64,000 bases of DNA from Cyanoderma ruficeps (Eukaryota > Chordata > Aves > Passeriformes > Timaliidae): the NCBI GenBank assembly GCA_008694505.1, contig VZDJ01000346.1, positions 7,923,244 to 7,987,243 on the forward strand, in the 5' to 3' direction. The notes beneath the pieces were generated by a model. The model did no database searches. It worked only from the letters and a program-made list of their open reading frames with translations, and was not told where the DNA came from. The position numbers and the translations under genes were made by a program. Each line of letters starts with the position of its first letter. Position 1 is the stretch's first letter. Positions 1-12,550 of this stretch are shown here, in pieces.

Positions 1-431
1 GCCCAAACCTTCATCCATGGAGCCTTCTTCATCCACGAAGGGCAAAGATGAATGAAGGCTTCATTACTCTTCCATTACTTTTGCATCACGTGAGATACAT
101 CTGTCTCAGGGAAATTAAATACCTCTGCATGGTGATTTTCAAAACTTAATACAAATGTTATTCTAGATTAAATGAAGTAATTGAAAATGTTGCTTATAGT
201 TTTTTCCTAATGTTTAATATTTATGATCTTATGATAGTTATGATCTCTGAGGTTGCTAGAAAGAAGCTTTTGCTTTAACTAAAAATGGGTAGATATTTCT
301 TAAAGTTAGTTTTATTCAAGCAGAAGGTAGTTCACCGGCATTTTATGAAATTGTTGCATGAAAAATGCAATTGGTCTGTGTGACTACATATGGGATGGGA
401 GATTATTTTTTAGTGGCATAAACCATCCTGC

Positions 432-1061
432 TTAGAAAAGGATGACATATGCACATGTATGTGAACATGTGGTTCCTCTTCCTAATTTTCTGGGGTTTAG
501 AATATTAAATTTTTTTCTTACAAAATATTTAACTGACTTTCCCAATCCACTTGAACCTTGATCTGTTTTGGTGTAGTGTTCTGGAGTTGATGAAGAAGGT
601 TTACAATTGGAGTCTGTAACCTCAAATGAAATTACACCACCTTCTTCTGATTCAGAATTTCCTGCTGTTGCAATATGTGTTGTTCCACAGAAATGAGGAG
701 TAATTCCCTCTCAGACACTGTTGAGATTGCTCCCAGGGAACAGCATTAGTGGTGTATTCTTTCACTGCTAAAGGCAAGGCATCGTATTCTAAACTTGGTT
801 CTCTCTCAATGAGTTTACAAACTTGTTCTAAATAATTCACTTCATCTTGAAGCTCTGTTTCCCAGGAGACAAAATAGTTACTTTCTTAAAATCAATTTTT
901 GCTTTAAGAACAAAGAAACCACATGGTGATTTTGAAGTTGTGGAATAGACGTCTTTTATACCACAGACAATTGGGTTTTCACTCAGAGTCTTTTCTTTTC
1001 TTTTTAAAAAAATATTGTTATTTGTGGATTCCTTATTGAATGGACTGCATTGAGTCTGCAT
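432..1061 (-). pseudogene. Broken antisense coding-like segment, possible retrocopy of an unidentified gene
   Basis: Three open stretches lie end to end on the minus strand. The first runs from 1061 to 837 (74 codons, ending FKMK). The second, in another frame, covers about 889 to 652 (contains LEQVCKLIEREPSLEYD). The third, back in the first frame, covers about 668 to 432 (contains SEEGGVISFEVTDSNCK), ending at TAA 432-434. A one-base shift near 840-890 and a compensating shift near 650-670 would join them. The Lys/Glu/Ser-rich, low-hydrophobic composition looks like a real protein rather than random translation. I do not recognise the parent. No clear poly(A) tract or target duplication was found. 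It lies in a CPQ intron, opposite in strand. Chance open frames remain possible. Confidence 0.35.
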
Positions 1062-3156
1062 CAGTCAGCTGCAAAGTGTGGTGGTGTTTCAGCTCTCTCC
1101 TGCATAGGCAGGTTCCAATGGGGCTGCGTGTTCAGGAATGAACACAGAGCAGAATTCATCCATTCATTGCCTTCACCCCCAGCAAGTGTGAACATGTGCA
1201 TGGTCCTCCCTTAGAAGAAAGCAAAAAGAGCAAACACAGTGAGCATTTCTCTTCTCTGTTCTTGTTTCAGAAACATTTCTACCTCCAAAGCTGACATTGC
1301 TTTTCTCAGATGATCTGGTTTCGAGCTGTAATGCTGTTAAGTACTTCTACTGCAGTGCAATGTCCCTGGAAAACGTGCTGTGTGCCATCTTTTGTGTAGG
1401 CCCTTCAAGGATCATGACATCAAATCACAAAATCACAGGAATACCCCTGAGAAATTCTGAGGATTTTACAGAGGGGCCATCCATCCAAGTTTAAGCACTT
1501 TTGAAGGAGGGAAGGCTTTGGAATAAAGATTCCAGCATGTCTATTTTCTACCAAGAAAATGAATCTGTGCTGGAGAGCAAACACATGTTAAGGCTGAAAA
1601 ACCAGAAAAGAGAGTTGAGATGTGAGAAGGAAAGAGTAAGCTGCTCTTCAGATTTTGATCACAAGCTTTTTCTGCTTCTAAGGCATGACTGTTCTGTTTT
1701 TTGTAACACACACATTTATAAAGCTATCACAGTCTATTTTCTAAATTTGAAGGGGTTTGGTGCATACTGGTTGGACCCATGGAAGTTCAGTGGGTATGAT
1801 TAATACTTTCTCATGGTCTTCGTTTAATCCTATGGGTATTCCAGTTATGTTACCTGAGTTGGTGTTTGGTTTGATGAAGAAACACTGCTGTATGATGAGT
1901 ACTTTATACTTTTTATCTTGCCATGATAGTCCATTAATTTTAATAACCAGTGAAAACACATTTATCTGACATGGAGATATCTCTATTTTCTAATAGACAT
2001 CTTCATGTTTGGACTCCAAGATTCTTCCTTGCAATATTCACTGCATGCTTTACAGTTTAGACTCTTGCCCTCCAGGACTTTTGACAGGAAAAACACATTA
2101 TGTTCTCATTTTCAGTGCTAGACTAGTTGTCTGGTGATGAATGGTAGATGAGACAATATGCCAGGAGATCCTCATCCCTTAGGGAGAAGAAGGTGGCAGA
2201 AAGAATTAATATTTTTTGCATTTTTCGGAGACTTGTTTGACATCTGCTAACCAGAGAGTGGGAAGTGTCTCTTTGTTTATGACCAATTCTGAGCAGAACA
2301 CAGGTGGATGCTCAAGGGTCTCCTTCAGTTTTTCCTTAGTGTTGAGTTTTCAGAGGTTGAATGCATCCTGCTTTTGGTTTTGTGCAGTTGCACCATTTTG
2401 CCACACTGCGTGCATGGCTCAGAGTTTTTGTCCCTCCTTGACCTTTCCATTGAAATCATAGATCCATCAGCCCTTCTGCTCAAGGCTCAGTTGGGGAACT
2501 GTCACACTTGTGGTATTTGTCTGATTCTTTTTGTCAACATTTGAATGGTTCAGATCTGAAAGTGGATGTTTCTGGAGATGCCCATACTACTTTTCTCTAC
2601 TCTAGTCACAAAATCTTCTCTGCAGGAAACCCATCTGGGACTTGCTACCATATTTTAAAATATCCTTATTACTAATGGAACTATAAAATATCTTGTCATT
2701 GTTGTAGCATATAGGGGATCTGGTAATAAATTAGATGTCCTCTGTGACAAGTACCATAGATATATAATAAAACAAAAACCTCTGGGAATGCTTCAGTCAA
2801 AGTTAATATTTTTTCCTTATGCACCCAAAAATAGGATTAATCAAATTTCATGCCTAAGGGCTTAAACAGATGGAATATGAAAGAAAATTCCACCACTCAG
2901 CAGTGTAGTAGTCCTACATCTCTGGAAAGTATGCACTTTAGTAATAGACAAGATAAAACCTTTCATTTAAACATTTCTTACAGCGTATCTAGTTTCATTT
3001 AGGCAGTGGTTTAAAGCAGTAGAATCAGAGATTAATATTTAGCAACTAGAGAACAATGTTTAATTTTTTCCTTCCCTCCCATTCTAAACTAAAATGCCAA
3101 CTTTTTGACAAAATCATTAAAATGCTTAAATGCTAAACAGAATTTTCTGATTCAGT

Positions 3157-3194
3157 GTTTTCATGTGGATATGTTTTCATGTAGATATGTTTTC
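3157..3194. repeat. 16-bp tandem duplication next to CPQ acceptor
   Basis: GTTTTCATGTGGATAT at 3157-3172 is followed directly by the same unit with one change at 3173-3188, then the first six bases of a third copy. It sits in the last 60 bases of the intron and may affect branch-point spacing. Confidence 0.8.
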
Positions 3195-3212
3195 TCGTAA
3201 CTGCTTTTCCAG

Positions 3213-3324
3213 GTCGTGTTAGTCAGTGGACATCTGGACAGCTGGGACGTTGGGCAGGGAGCTATGGATGATGGTGGTGGAGCATTTATATCGTGGGAAG
3301 CATTATCACTCATTAAGGATCTGG
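3213..3324 (+). CDS. CPQ: CPQ coding exon with first zinc-ligand motifs (carboxypeptidase Q, M28)
   Basis: The exon encodes 37 residues plus the first base of a Gly codon, starting [14 protein letters not shown] and containing [12 protein letters not shown] is a secreted/lysosomal M28 zinc dipeptidase that cleaves unsubstituted dipeptides and is implicated in thyroglobulin processing. The His in SGHLDSW and the first Asp of MDDGGG match the family's first zinc ligand and its zinc-bridging Asp (human positions 290 and 302; counting back from the C terminus here gives the same numbers). The acceptor is a short pyrimidine stretch ending CAG before 3213, and the donor is GTAAAT at 3325 (phase 1). 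A 16-bp tandem duplication lies just upstream at 3157-3188. Sequence and frame are intact, so this is a functional exon, not a retrocopy. Confidence 0.95.
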
Positions 3325-5439
3325 GTAAATCTTTAATTTTAAAATATTTATAATGAATTACATTTCTAGGTTATTTTGTATGGTATCTAAACTGGATTTT
3401 CTATTTTATCCATGTCTCTAAGCACAAATATTAATTTTGTCACTGTACCACTCAAAACTAGTTCAAAACAGACGTTTTAGATTGTTGAATTGATATCCAA
3501 GGATGCTTTTCCCCCTTCATCAGATGGAATCTATTTTTCCTCCTTATTCCGTTTTTCCACAAATGTAACCTGCGGTCAAGAGGAATGCCCAATGTATTCA
3601 TTAGAAACTAAAATAAGCTGCTGCTCCTGCTCTTAGCCCTGGCAGCCTTTAAACAATAAACTAGCTTCCCCTGCTTCCCAGTGAAAGGATTTGTGCACTT
3701 CAACAATCTCAGTCTTTCTTGAAGAGCTCTTTGTAGACAAACTCTGTTATGTGATTAGCTGCTTACATACTGCAGTCATGAACATCAGACATCCCTGTGA
3801 GTTCCTATTCCTTTATTTTGCATTGTTTGAACCTCTAATCTCTCAATTTCCCAGCCTTGGAATGATTTGATTATCAATCTGTAACTGAAACAAAGTGCAT
3901 CTGTTTAAATTCTTGGTCTTTTAAAAGCAAACTAAATAGGATTCTTCTACAAAGGATCCAAGTGTACTCCTTTTAGTGTTTTTTGCTTATTCTTTTTTTG
4001 ATGCTTGGAAAATTGCCTGTGTTTCCTCCACCTTCAAGGAAAAGAAAGTTATTCTGCTGTGTTTGCTACTCCATTCCATTCAGAATAAATTGTCATGTGT
4101 TTCTTAAGGGCAGGTTCATGGTGGCATTGTATAATTTTTATTCACTGGGTTTCCCTTCACGCATGACTGAAATGCATCACTTTCTTGTTTAAATATTTGA
4201 TTTTCTTTGGTAGAGAAACCCTGTGTGTTTGCTGTGCAACCTGTGGTGAAATGCTATGCTCTCAGCTGGGAAATGTTGGAGCCTTTGCTGATGCCCTCTG
4301 TTCTGGGCAGCTGTTGTGTTCTGCTCTTCTTGTTGTAAAAGTGTTCTTGTGCAGGAACACAAGGCTGGGAGAGGACTTCTGGGTCTTCATAGCTGTAGAT
4401 AACCAAGGAGCATACACCTTTCACAAACTGGCCTCCATAGTAGATTGGTTAATGCAGATTTTATAGCTTATGCATTTAAAATCTGACAAAAGAAAAAAAA
4501 AAGGAGGACAGCAAAAAAAAAGATGTGAAGATTGTGTGAGAAACAAAAACAAATTAATGACTTTTACTTAAAGTCAATTCCATAGATTGTGTTTGGATGA
4601 GCATTGTATTTTGAACTGTGGAGACTTTGATATCCTTTTGGACCCGGATAAATTTAGTCTCCCACTAGTTCACCAAATACATTTGAAATGAGGAAAAGTC
4701 AACTCAGCTGGCTCTATGCATGTAAAGAATTTTTTACTGTGTCCAGGGAGTCTTAAAGGCATGGTTCATTGTGTAGCCATAAAAACTGTGTCAGCATTTA
4801 CCAGAGTATAACTGGTCTTACAGCTGTGGTGATATGATCCTCAAGCTGAAATGAACATTCTGAAATATGATATCTAGAATATAAATTTATATTGTATAGT
4901 AAGAAAACACCAGTACTTCTGCTGTGGTCCTTTGGGTTCATGAAAGCAAAATACTATTATACTATTAAAGCAGGTTTTTCAGTGATGGTCTAATAGCATT
5001 TTTTCATGATATCGCTGTGACCCTTGGACATGGCTTACAAACAAGGCCCAAGTTATGCCTGTTAATTTGGATTCTGAAAATTTCACTTAATACTTGAAAA
5101 ATATTATTGTTTAAATGCAATTCCATATTTTCAACATAGCCTCCTCCCGAAACCATTGAATAGCTATTGGCTTAGGACCAAATACATGAAATTAGTTGAA
5201 AAATCATTAAAGTTATGATTTAAGATGATAAGATTTTATTTTAAGCAATACAGTTTATTTTCTTGCCTCAAGTAAGATTTTTAATAGTTCTTGCTTTTTT
5301 TTCTAAGTAAATCAGTTACTTAATGTATTGGCCTTTATACTTCCTCGTATTTCCTGAATCTTCAGTGTTAGCTTTTCGGTTTTTTAATTGAGGTGGCAAT
5401 TTCTGTGTCATATAGGTACTTTTTCTTTTCTCTTTCTTT

Positions 5440-5527
5440 TTTTGTTTTTGTTTGTTGTTTGTTGTTGTTGTTTTTGTTGTTTTGGTTTTGTTGTTGTTGT
5501 TTTGGGGTTTTGTNGGGGGTTGTTTTG
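5440..5527. repeat. TTG/G-rich low-complexity tract with an unresolved base
   Basis: Imperfect repeats of TTTG/TTG grade into a TTTTGGGG-like tract, with a single N at 5514 flanked by a run of G. The N is an uncalled base in simple sequence. Any protein reading through here is an artefact of the repeat. Confidence 0.85.
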
Positions 5528-6446
5528 CTTTTGCATTTTTTAGCTTTCCAGACACCATAGTAGTTACACACTCCCGACAAGGATATGTACCAGTCCAGTA
5601 CAATCTGAAGTAGTTTTACATCGTCTTACATAAACTTCAGACATTTGGTAGCATTTTTTTTCCCATTTCCATTTTAACTTCACGTGAATGTTGTTTCTTT
5701 TTGAGAGAAAGGCAACTACATGAAAGCAGACTGAACTGAAACTGTTTGGAATTATATTAGCAGAGAGTGGAATGAAAGTATTTTATTGATATAAAATCCC
5801 ATGTATACGTTTCAGAAGAGCAGTAACTTAAAAGCATTGGGCTGATTGTGATCTGCTGAACACTGTTTAAATCTTTAACCATTCTCTTAGCTATGGAAAG
5901 CAGAAGAGCTAACAAGTGGAAAGTTTCAGTCTGTCTGAATAGTTTGCTTCTGCTAATAGCTGTAATATCTCTCTGCTTGTCTTCCACAGTGGGATGATGG
6001 GAAGGTGGTACCTGCTGGTGGTGCCATCCCCTCTCATCCTTCTTCAGGGAGGAAGCACAGGCAGCAAATTCAGAGCAAATGTTGACTTCTAGATGGCTAC
6101 ATTTTAACAAGGTGAATCTTTCTATGTTTTCTGTGCAGCTGCAATTTCGCTCTCAAAACATCCCCTTCAGCAACATGTAGTTAAACGTCAGTACCAGCTT
6201 GTGCCCCTGCTGGTGCCCATGCTGGTTGTTGACATCTCCTGACCAGAGTAAAAAGAAGCATTTTCCTTAGTGCATCCATATCAGGTTCTCTGTTTCAAGT
6301 AAGCTCTCATGACTGCTTGCTTTGCTGGTAGCTAATCTCAGAAAAATTCACTAATGGCCATACTGACTATTGGTGTTCAAAGGGGCTTTTCTCACCATTA
6401 ATAATGAAGTTTAATGAAGCACAAAGGAAAGAAGAACATGATAGCA

Positions 6447-6481
6447 CTTGGCTATCAGTGCATATGCCATTGATAGCCAAG
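6447..6481. repeat. Perfect 11-bp inverted repeat (hairpin)
   Basis: CTTGGCTATCA at 6447-6457 is exactly complementary to TGATAGCCAAG at 6471-6481. The 13-base loop itself contains the palindrome GCATATGC. It is intronic, with no adjacent mobile-element boundary seen. Confidence 0.8.
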
Positions 6482-9400
6482 ATCTATGACAAGCTGCTTC
6501 ATGGCTGATGTGCTTAAAAAAAGGAAGAACTGGAAATGTTTCCACAGAAGTTGTTTATGTGAAGAATCATAAACATCTCAGCTGATTATTAGTCCTTATT
6601 CCTTCTACTGGGAGTAGAGACGTTTTTCGAGTTGCTGAGGCAGTTTGTGAACTGGTCTGAACTGGTAAACTCCCTTTCCTTCAGGAAATCCAAGGCTGTT
6701 GTGATTAGATGAGGATTTCTGATGCTTAAGAAATTACCCTTCTACACTTGCAGGCAGAGTGTCCATGGCAGTAAACTTATACTATGTGCAGTTTGTCTTC
6801 TGTGATGTCTGGCAGCTGCTGCCCTGCCTGACCCTCTGCAGGTTTTAATATTTTGATCTATTTAACTAATTTTGACAAAGGCATAAAAAGATTTAGAATA
6901 GGAAGTTCTGATATATTTTTCAAATAGGTGACTGGGGAGAGATGGAGTCTAGTTTCTTTTCAGAGCCCGATCTCTACTAGCATAGGAGGAATCAAACAGT
7001 CAGCACTTTCTTTGTTCACATCCCATGTTTCTTTCAGCAACATTTACCCATAAGCTCTCTTTCCTTATGCAAGAAACATGTTTTCTAGCTTTTCCTGGCT
7101 GTGTTTGGGTCTCTCTTGCTTCATTGCTAGCCAACTCTTGGTGCCCTGCCAAGCCCAGAGGTGCATACCTATCCATGAGCTCCTGCTCAGTCTGGGGACA
7201 CCTTCAGAAGTCAGTGGCTGAGCTGTGGATTTGTCAAATTACAAACTTCTCCTCTTTCTCTTCAACTGCTTGAACTGCAGCCAGTGTAAGGTGTTGCCAG
7301 GGAATGCTACCTGAACTCCTGCTTCTGGTGAAGTAGTCGATGCAGACACCAGGAAAGGCTACACTCTAAAGAGCATTGCAGTGTTGGGTTGTGATACAGA
7401 GTGAACAGTTCCCTGCCTGTGCTGTTGTGTTATGCACAGAGCCCATATTCAGTCATGTCTGCATGCTGCCTTAGACCAGGAAGTCTCCTGTTTGGACTGC
7501 GCCTCAAAGTGCTTCTGAGAGTCCTGTTCTTCCATGTAAGAAAACATTTGCTGTGGGGAGCTGCCAGAGCTAGTGAATACCAGCAGTCCAATGGATGAAC
7601 AGGGAATATTTTCCTTTCACACCCAGGGTAGGATGGTGATGCCATTGCTGCTAGAGTAGCTTGATGAAGGAAGAGTGATTGTTGACAAAATCTAATCCCA
7701 GTCATCACACCTTGCACACAGCCTTCCTGCATTCCTAGACGATGATGAAACATGAAAAAGAGAGAAATGTATGGTGATAGATGATATGTGCTGTTTCCCC
7801 TCTTTGTCTATTTGCCAGCATTAAGCTGAACTGGGGTTTCATAAATCAGCTTTCCTATAGATGTAGACATGGATCTGGCACAACCAAATTACTGTTTCAT
7901 AGGAAAAAGACACAGAAAACTACAGAAATGTTTTTAAAACAATGCATGTAAGAATTTTAAGGTACTAACTGAGTTGTTATTATTACTCATAAGGATTTGA
8001 TTAGACAGTTTTTCCCCCTTAAAACTTACTTAAAATTGAAATTTTAACTCTCATCTGAATTATACCCATGACTAATGCAACTGGAAAACCATTAGACAGA
8101 TTTTTATGCAGTTCACTGTAGTCTTTGTATGAAGTTACATTTCTCCGGTCCAAATTCACTGGCTAATATATGAGGACTAAAGATATGTTTTATTAAAAAC
8201 ATGATCAGCAGATTCCTTTTCTGCTAGTTGAATTGAAGTAATATAAATGCAATTTTAACATGCTTGCAAAATATTTTGTTAAACATTTTTCTGAATTGCT
8301 TGTGGTGGTGTAGTTGTTTGCTGTCTAGGAGATATGTTGTGAAACATAATTAAATGACTAGTTTTGCAGTTTCTGGTTTTCTTCTTTAATCAAATATGCC
8401 TGATATTAACTTCTTGTTCTTACATTCTTTTCATTCTCCCAAAGCTGAGTATTATATTCTGACCTTCGCATTTTGAATTCTATTAAATCCACTTGGTGTG
8501 AAATATCTGCATATACTGTTACACTACAAATGCATTTATTCCTTCATTTTAACATTTGGCTGAATGCATATTTAGCAAGTACTTAAATCTTCAATTTTCA
8601 TACTGTGTTGACATAGCAGAGGGGTGACTGCAAAGATAAAAGGTTGCTAATCTGATGGTAAATTTAGATATACAGCCCTCCATAGCAATTTTGCCCTCTG
8701 TCTTGTGGACTGCTGCTTCTCTGCAAGCTTTAATTTACCCAGAAAATTAAAAAAAATCTGAGCTTTGATTATTTATAAAAATCTTGAAAACCTGCAATGC
8801 TAGCTGTTGTGTGTTACTGTTTTTTGGGGTTTTTTTTTCAAATCTCTAACATGATTGACATGGTGAAGTGCTGAAATCCTCCCCAAATGAAGTAAGGGGC
8901 ATCTTGTCCTTATTGTCATTTTTTTAAGGTATAAATTTTCAAAATGGAGACAGAAGTGTGCCTGCTTCATTTTCTGACTCATAAGCTTTCAGAATACCCT
9001 AACAGATTTGTTTTTCTAATCCAAGGAGTGGGGCAGCAGGGGCAGAATACAGACCCACGTCTCATTAAGATTGAACCATGTCTGATATTTGTAATCCCAG
9101 AGTGCGTGGGAGTGGGCCTCACATTGCCTTTTCTGCTCCACAATTTGATGAGATCATAAATAACCTTAAGGAAGAATGTGTTCCTGAAGAGGAATAAGGC
9201 GTTTAAAAGGTAGACAGTGTCTTATTCCTTTTGTGGGACTTTGAGAACATGTTGACAGGACCAGAACAAAGCATGGGGTGGAGGAGTTCTCTGCTGACTC
9301 TGAGCTTTGTTTACACAGGCAAGTTTGTGCTCCCTTTTCTTCTCCTTTTTTTTTCTTTCCTCTTTTGTTTGATGCACATGACTTGTAATGGCTTCATGAC

Positions 9401-10470
9401 ACTACACAAACCAGTTCTTCGTTTAAACCCCCATGTGCAAATGAGCACATTTGCAGTACTTCTCATCTGAAGTGCCCCTGAGCTGTGCTGCCAGGTGGCA
9501 GGAAGGTGTCCACAGAGAAACCCTCCCTCTGGCACTGTGACTGCCTGACTTGCAGCCCATAAGCACCAGGCTCTGGGCTTGGTTTCTCTCTTCTCTCCCT
9601 CACCTCCCCAGTCAAAAGGCTTAATCCATGTTATTTTTAGTTACTAGACTTGCAAATCATTCACACGTTTCCCCTCCAGCCTTGTATACCCAGCTCCTTC
9701 CTTGACATTTCCTCTTGGATATTGCATTGCTTTTTAAAAATAAATCTATCTTAAACCTCTCACATTTCCCTTCTCTACTCTTCTGTAAATCTGCCCTTCT
9801 GTCATAAGATCATCAGTCCCCTTAAAACCAGGAAAAGAAAATTGTTTGTGTAATCTCAGTGTCTTCCTGCACTGCTGTCAAGGCTGCTGGTGCTCTGCAA
9901 ATCCAGTCCTTCGCTAGACTGGCTTACCTTGGGCACTGCTGTGCCCCGTGCCCTCTTTGAAGGGCCTCTCCAAACAGCTGCTCACAGTTTGTGCCAGTGG
10001 CAGAGTTTTGTCCTCTCAACCCTCAAAACATGTTTCTGAGCAAGCTGACAGCCCCAGGTGAGACTGAGCTGCAGCACCCAGCTTGGCTCATCGCTCCACT
10101 TGGATTTCCCCGTCCCCAGCCCCAGACCTGACCATTTTCTGTCTTCTTCCTGCAATGCTTCATCTCTTTTGCTCCAGACTTCATCTCTCTTTACTCTTGA
10201 CTTTTGACACTCAGAGGTTTACTTGCTTCCCAGTGCTATTTTTGCAGTGCTTTGTCCTCAGTGCCGCAAAAAGAAGCTATCAACAGACAAAAATCAAGGA
10301 GATTGCACTGCATTAGACTGATTTAAGAAGAAAAGAAAGATAGTTTCTGAAGCCAAAAGCTGTTTCCCTTGTCTAATTTGAGCTTCACTAGAGAATTAGA
10401 AATATGTTATAATCAAGGTTTAAGTAGTACTAAAAGGATTTTTTTTCAGCTGTTCTTTGCCTTATTTTTG

Positions 10471-10506
10471 GAAGCTTTTAACTTTGAAGCTTTTAACTTT
10501 GAAGCT
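10471..10506. repeat. 15-bp tandem repeat
   Basis: GAAGCTTTTAACTTT occurs twice in a row (10471-10485, 10486-10500), followed by a partial third unit GAAGCT. It lies just upstream of a CR1 tail. Confidence 0.8.
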
Positions 10507-10529
10507 CTACAAAGAAGGACTTGAGGGTG

Positions 10530-11197
10530 AGAGGGTGGACATGACCTGGCAATGTGCACTTGTAGCCCGGAAAGCCAAATATATCCTGGGCTGCATCCAA
10601 AACAACATGGCCAGCAGGGTGAGAGAGGAGATTCTGCCTCTCTGGTCTCCCCTTATGAGAGCCCACCTGTGCTGCAGCCAGCTCCGAGGACCCCAGCATA
10701 AGGAAGGATGTGAACCTGCTGAAGTGAATGCCGTGGAGGACCATGAAGATGATTACAAGGATAAAGCATCTCTCCTGTGAGAAAAGGCTGAGGGAACTGC
10801 AGTTGCTCAGCCTGGAGAAGAGAAGGCTTAGGGATGACCTGATTGTGGCCTTCTAGTACCTGAGGGAAGCCTACAAGAAAGATGAGGAGAGTTTATTTAG
10901 AAGAGCATGTAGTGACAGGGCAAGGGGCAATGGCTTCAAACTTAAAGAGAGTAGGTTTAGACTAGCTATTTGGAAGGAATCCAAATTCCTTGGATGAGGT
11001 GGTGAGGGTGGTGAGGCACTGGCACAGGTTGCACAGAGAAGCTGCAGATGTCCCATCTCTGCAAGTGGGACCAGGCCAGGCTGGATGGAACTCTGGACAA
11101 TCTGACCTGGTGAAATGTCCTTCCTCATGGCAGGGACATTGGAACTAGATGATCTCTAAGGTCGCTTCCATCCCAAACCATTCTATGATTCTATTAT
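10530..11197 (+). mobile_element. CR1 LINE, 5'-truncated, sense
   Basis: This is the 3' end of a CR1 non-LTR retrotransposon. Recognisable pieces in order are: TATCCTGGGCTGCATCCAAA, a decayed end of the reverse-transcriptase ORF, GAGAAAAGGCTGAGGGAACT, CCTGGAGAAGAGAAGGCTTA, GTGACAGGGCAAGGGGCAAT, then the 3' UTR ending CCATTCTATGATTCTATT. Stops and indels show it is dead. 5' truncation is normal for CR1 target-primed insertion, and no clear target duplication is expected. Short open frames on either strand here belong to the repeat, not to host genes. Confidence 0.9.
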
Positions 11198-12026
11198 TTT
11201 CTCTGTGAAATCATTATTTGTCACTGAATTTTAAATAAAAAAATTCTTCTTAAATAAATGAATACACAGGCACTTTTCTGCACAAGTAGTGAGATCAGTT
11301 GTCTAAACCATAGAGGGTTGTTTCTAACAAGTAAAAGCCGATGTCCTTCTGGTTTAGAATGGAGATTTCTTCGAGGTCTTCAGAGGAAAAGTCTGGACAT
11401 CTTCAATTAACTGTGTTATTACTATCATCCTATAGATTAGTTTATTTCTGTTTGTATATTCTTTGAAATTAGGCAGGGAAACAAGTTTCTAGCAGTAAGA
11501 TCTTTTTCTCTTCCTTGCCTGTTCCACAGGATGCATAAATCAGGTATTAGCAGATTGTACCATTATTTGATAAGGAGTTCTTATCTTCTTTAGCAGAATG
11601 TGGAGTATTGGTTTTATTTTTATTTTATGCTGTGGCAGAAATTTTGGAAATTCCAGGTATTTTATGAGAAATGCATGCATGATAGAAATATCCCAGCTAA
11701 TGGCGCACAGTAAATCACCTATGTCTAATCAGCTCCAAACTTGAAAAAGGCAGGGAGTGTAATAAGAATTTAAAGAATTTCAGCAACATAATTATGTATC
11801 TTGATACTTTTTTGCATAAATATTTATAAATATTTTTGTATAAATACCTTTTAAAGAAATTCCAAGCCACAAGGTAACAATGCAGAAAAGGCCATAGCTT
11901 ATGCATATTCAATGCAGCAGAGGACAATACTTGAGGATGATATATCAGTATATACCTCTCTCCAGTAGCTCCTAAAGCAAATACATTTATGACTTAGGGA
12001 GTATTAGAAGTAAGAGAACATAAACA

Positions 12027-12550
12027 TAGTTTGGGTTGAAAAACGGCATTAAAGGTCACTTAGTCCAACTCCTCTGTAATAAGCAGGAACTGCTTCAACT
12101 TGATCAGGTTGCTCAGAGCCCTGTTGCATCTGACCTTGAATTTCTCCAGGGATGGGGCATCCACAATCTCTCTGGGCAACCAGTGACAGTGTTTCACCTC
12201 CCTCAGTGTAAAAAGCATCTTCCTTAAATCTAATCTGAATCTACCCACCTTTAATTCAAAACCATTGCTCCTTGTCCTTATTGCCACAGGCCCTGCAAAA
12301 AAAGCCTGTGCCCATTTCTTGTTGATTCTTTTCAGTTACTGGAAGGCTCCTCTAAGATCTCTCTGGAGCCTTCTCCTGTCTCAGCCTTTCCTCATAGGAG
12401 AGAAGTTCCATCCATCTGGTCATCTTTGTGACCCTCCCCTGGACCCACTTAAACATGTCCATGTTCTGTGCTGAGGCCTTCAGAGCTGGATGCAGTACTT
12501 CAGGTGGGGTCTCACCAGGGGAAGTAGAGGGGCAGAATCACGTCCCTCAA
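12027..12550 (-). mobile_element. CR1 LINE fragment, antisense
   Basis: The reverse complement of a CR1 3' region. Markers on the + strand are AGTCCAACTCC, GGGATGGGGCATCCACAA, TCTCTGGGCAACCAGTGACA, CCTTTCCTCATAGGAGAGAA and CTGGATGCAGTACTTCAGGT. It covers the 3' UTR and end of ORF2, with several small indels. The terminal octamer repeat is missing at the left edge. Confidence 0.9.

Larger units (their letters stand above)
1..3212 (+). other. CPQ: CPQ intron (3' part)
   Basis: Intronic sequence upstream of the first exon in the window. It is AT-rich and mostly featureless by eye. It holds the antisense coding-like segment at about 432-1061 and a 16-bp duplication at 3157-3188. I saw nothing supportable between 1062 and 3150. 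Confidence 0.8.

Noticed and set aside
5316..5603. Lys/Asn/Gln-rich minus-strand frame
   Set aside because: Translation of a TTG/TTTG microsatellite containing an N.
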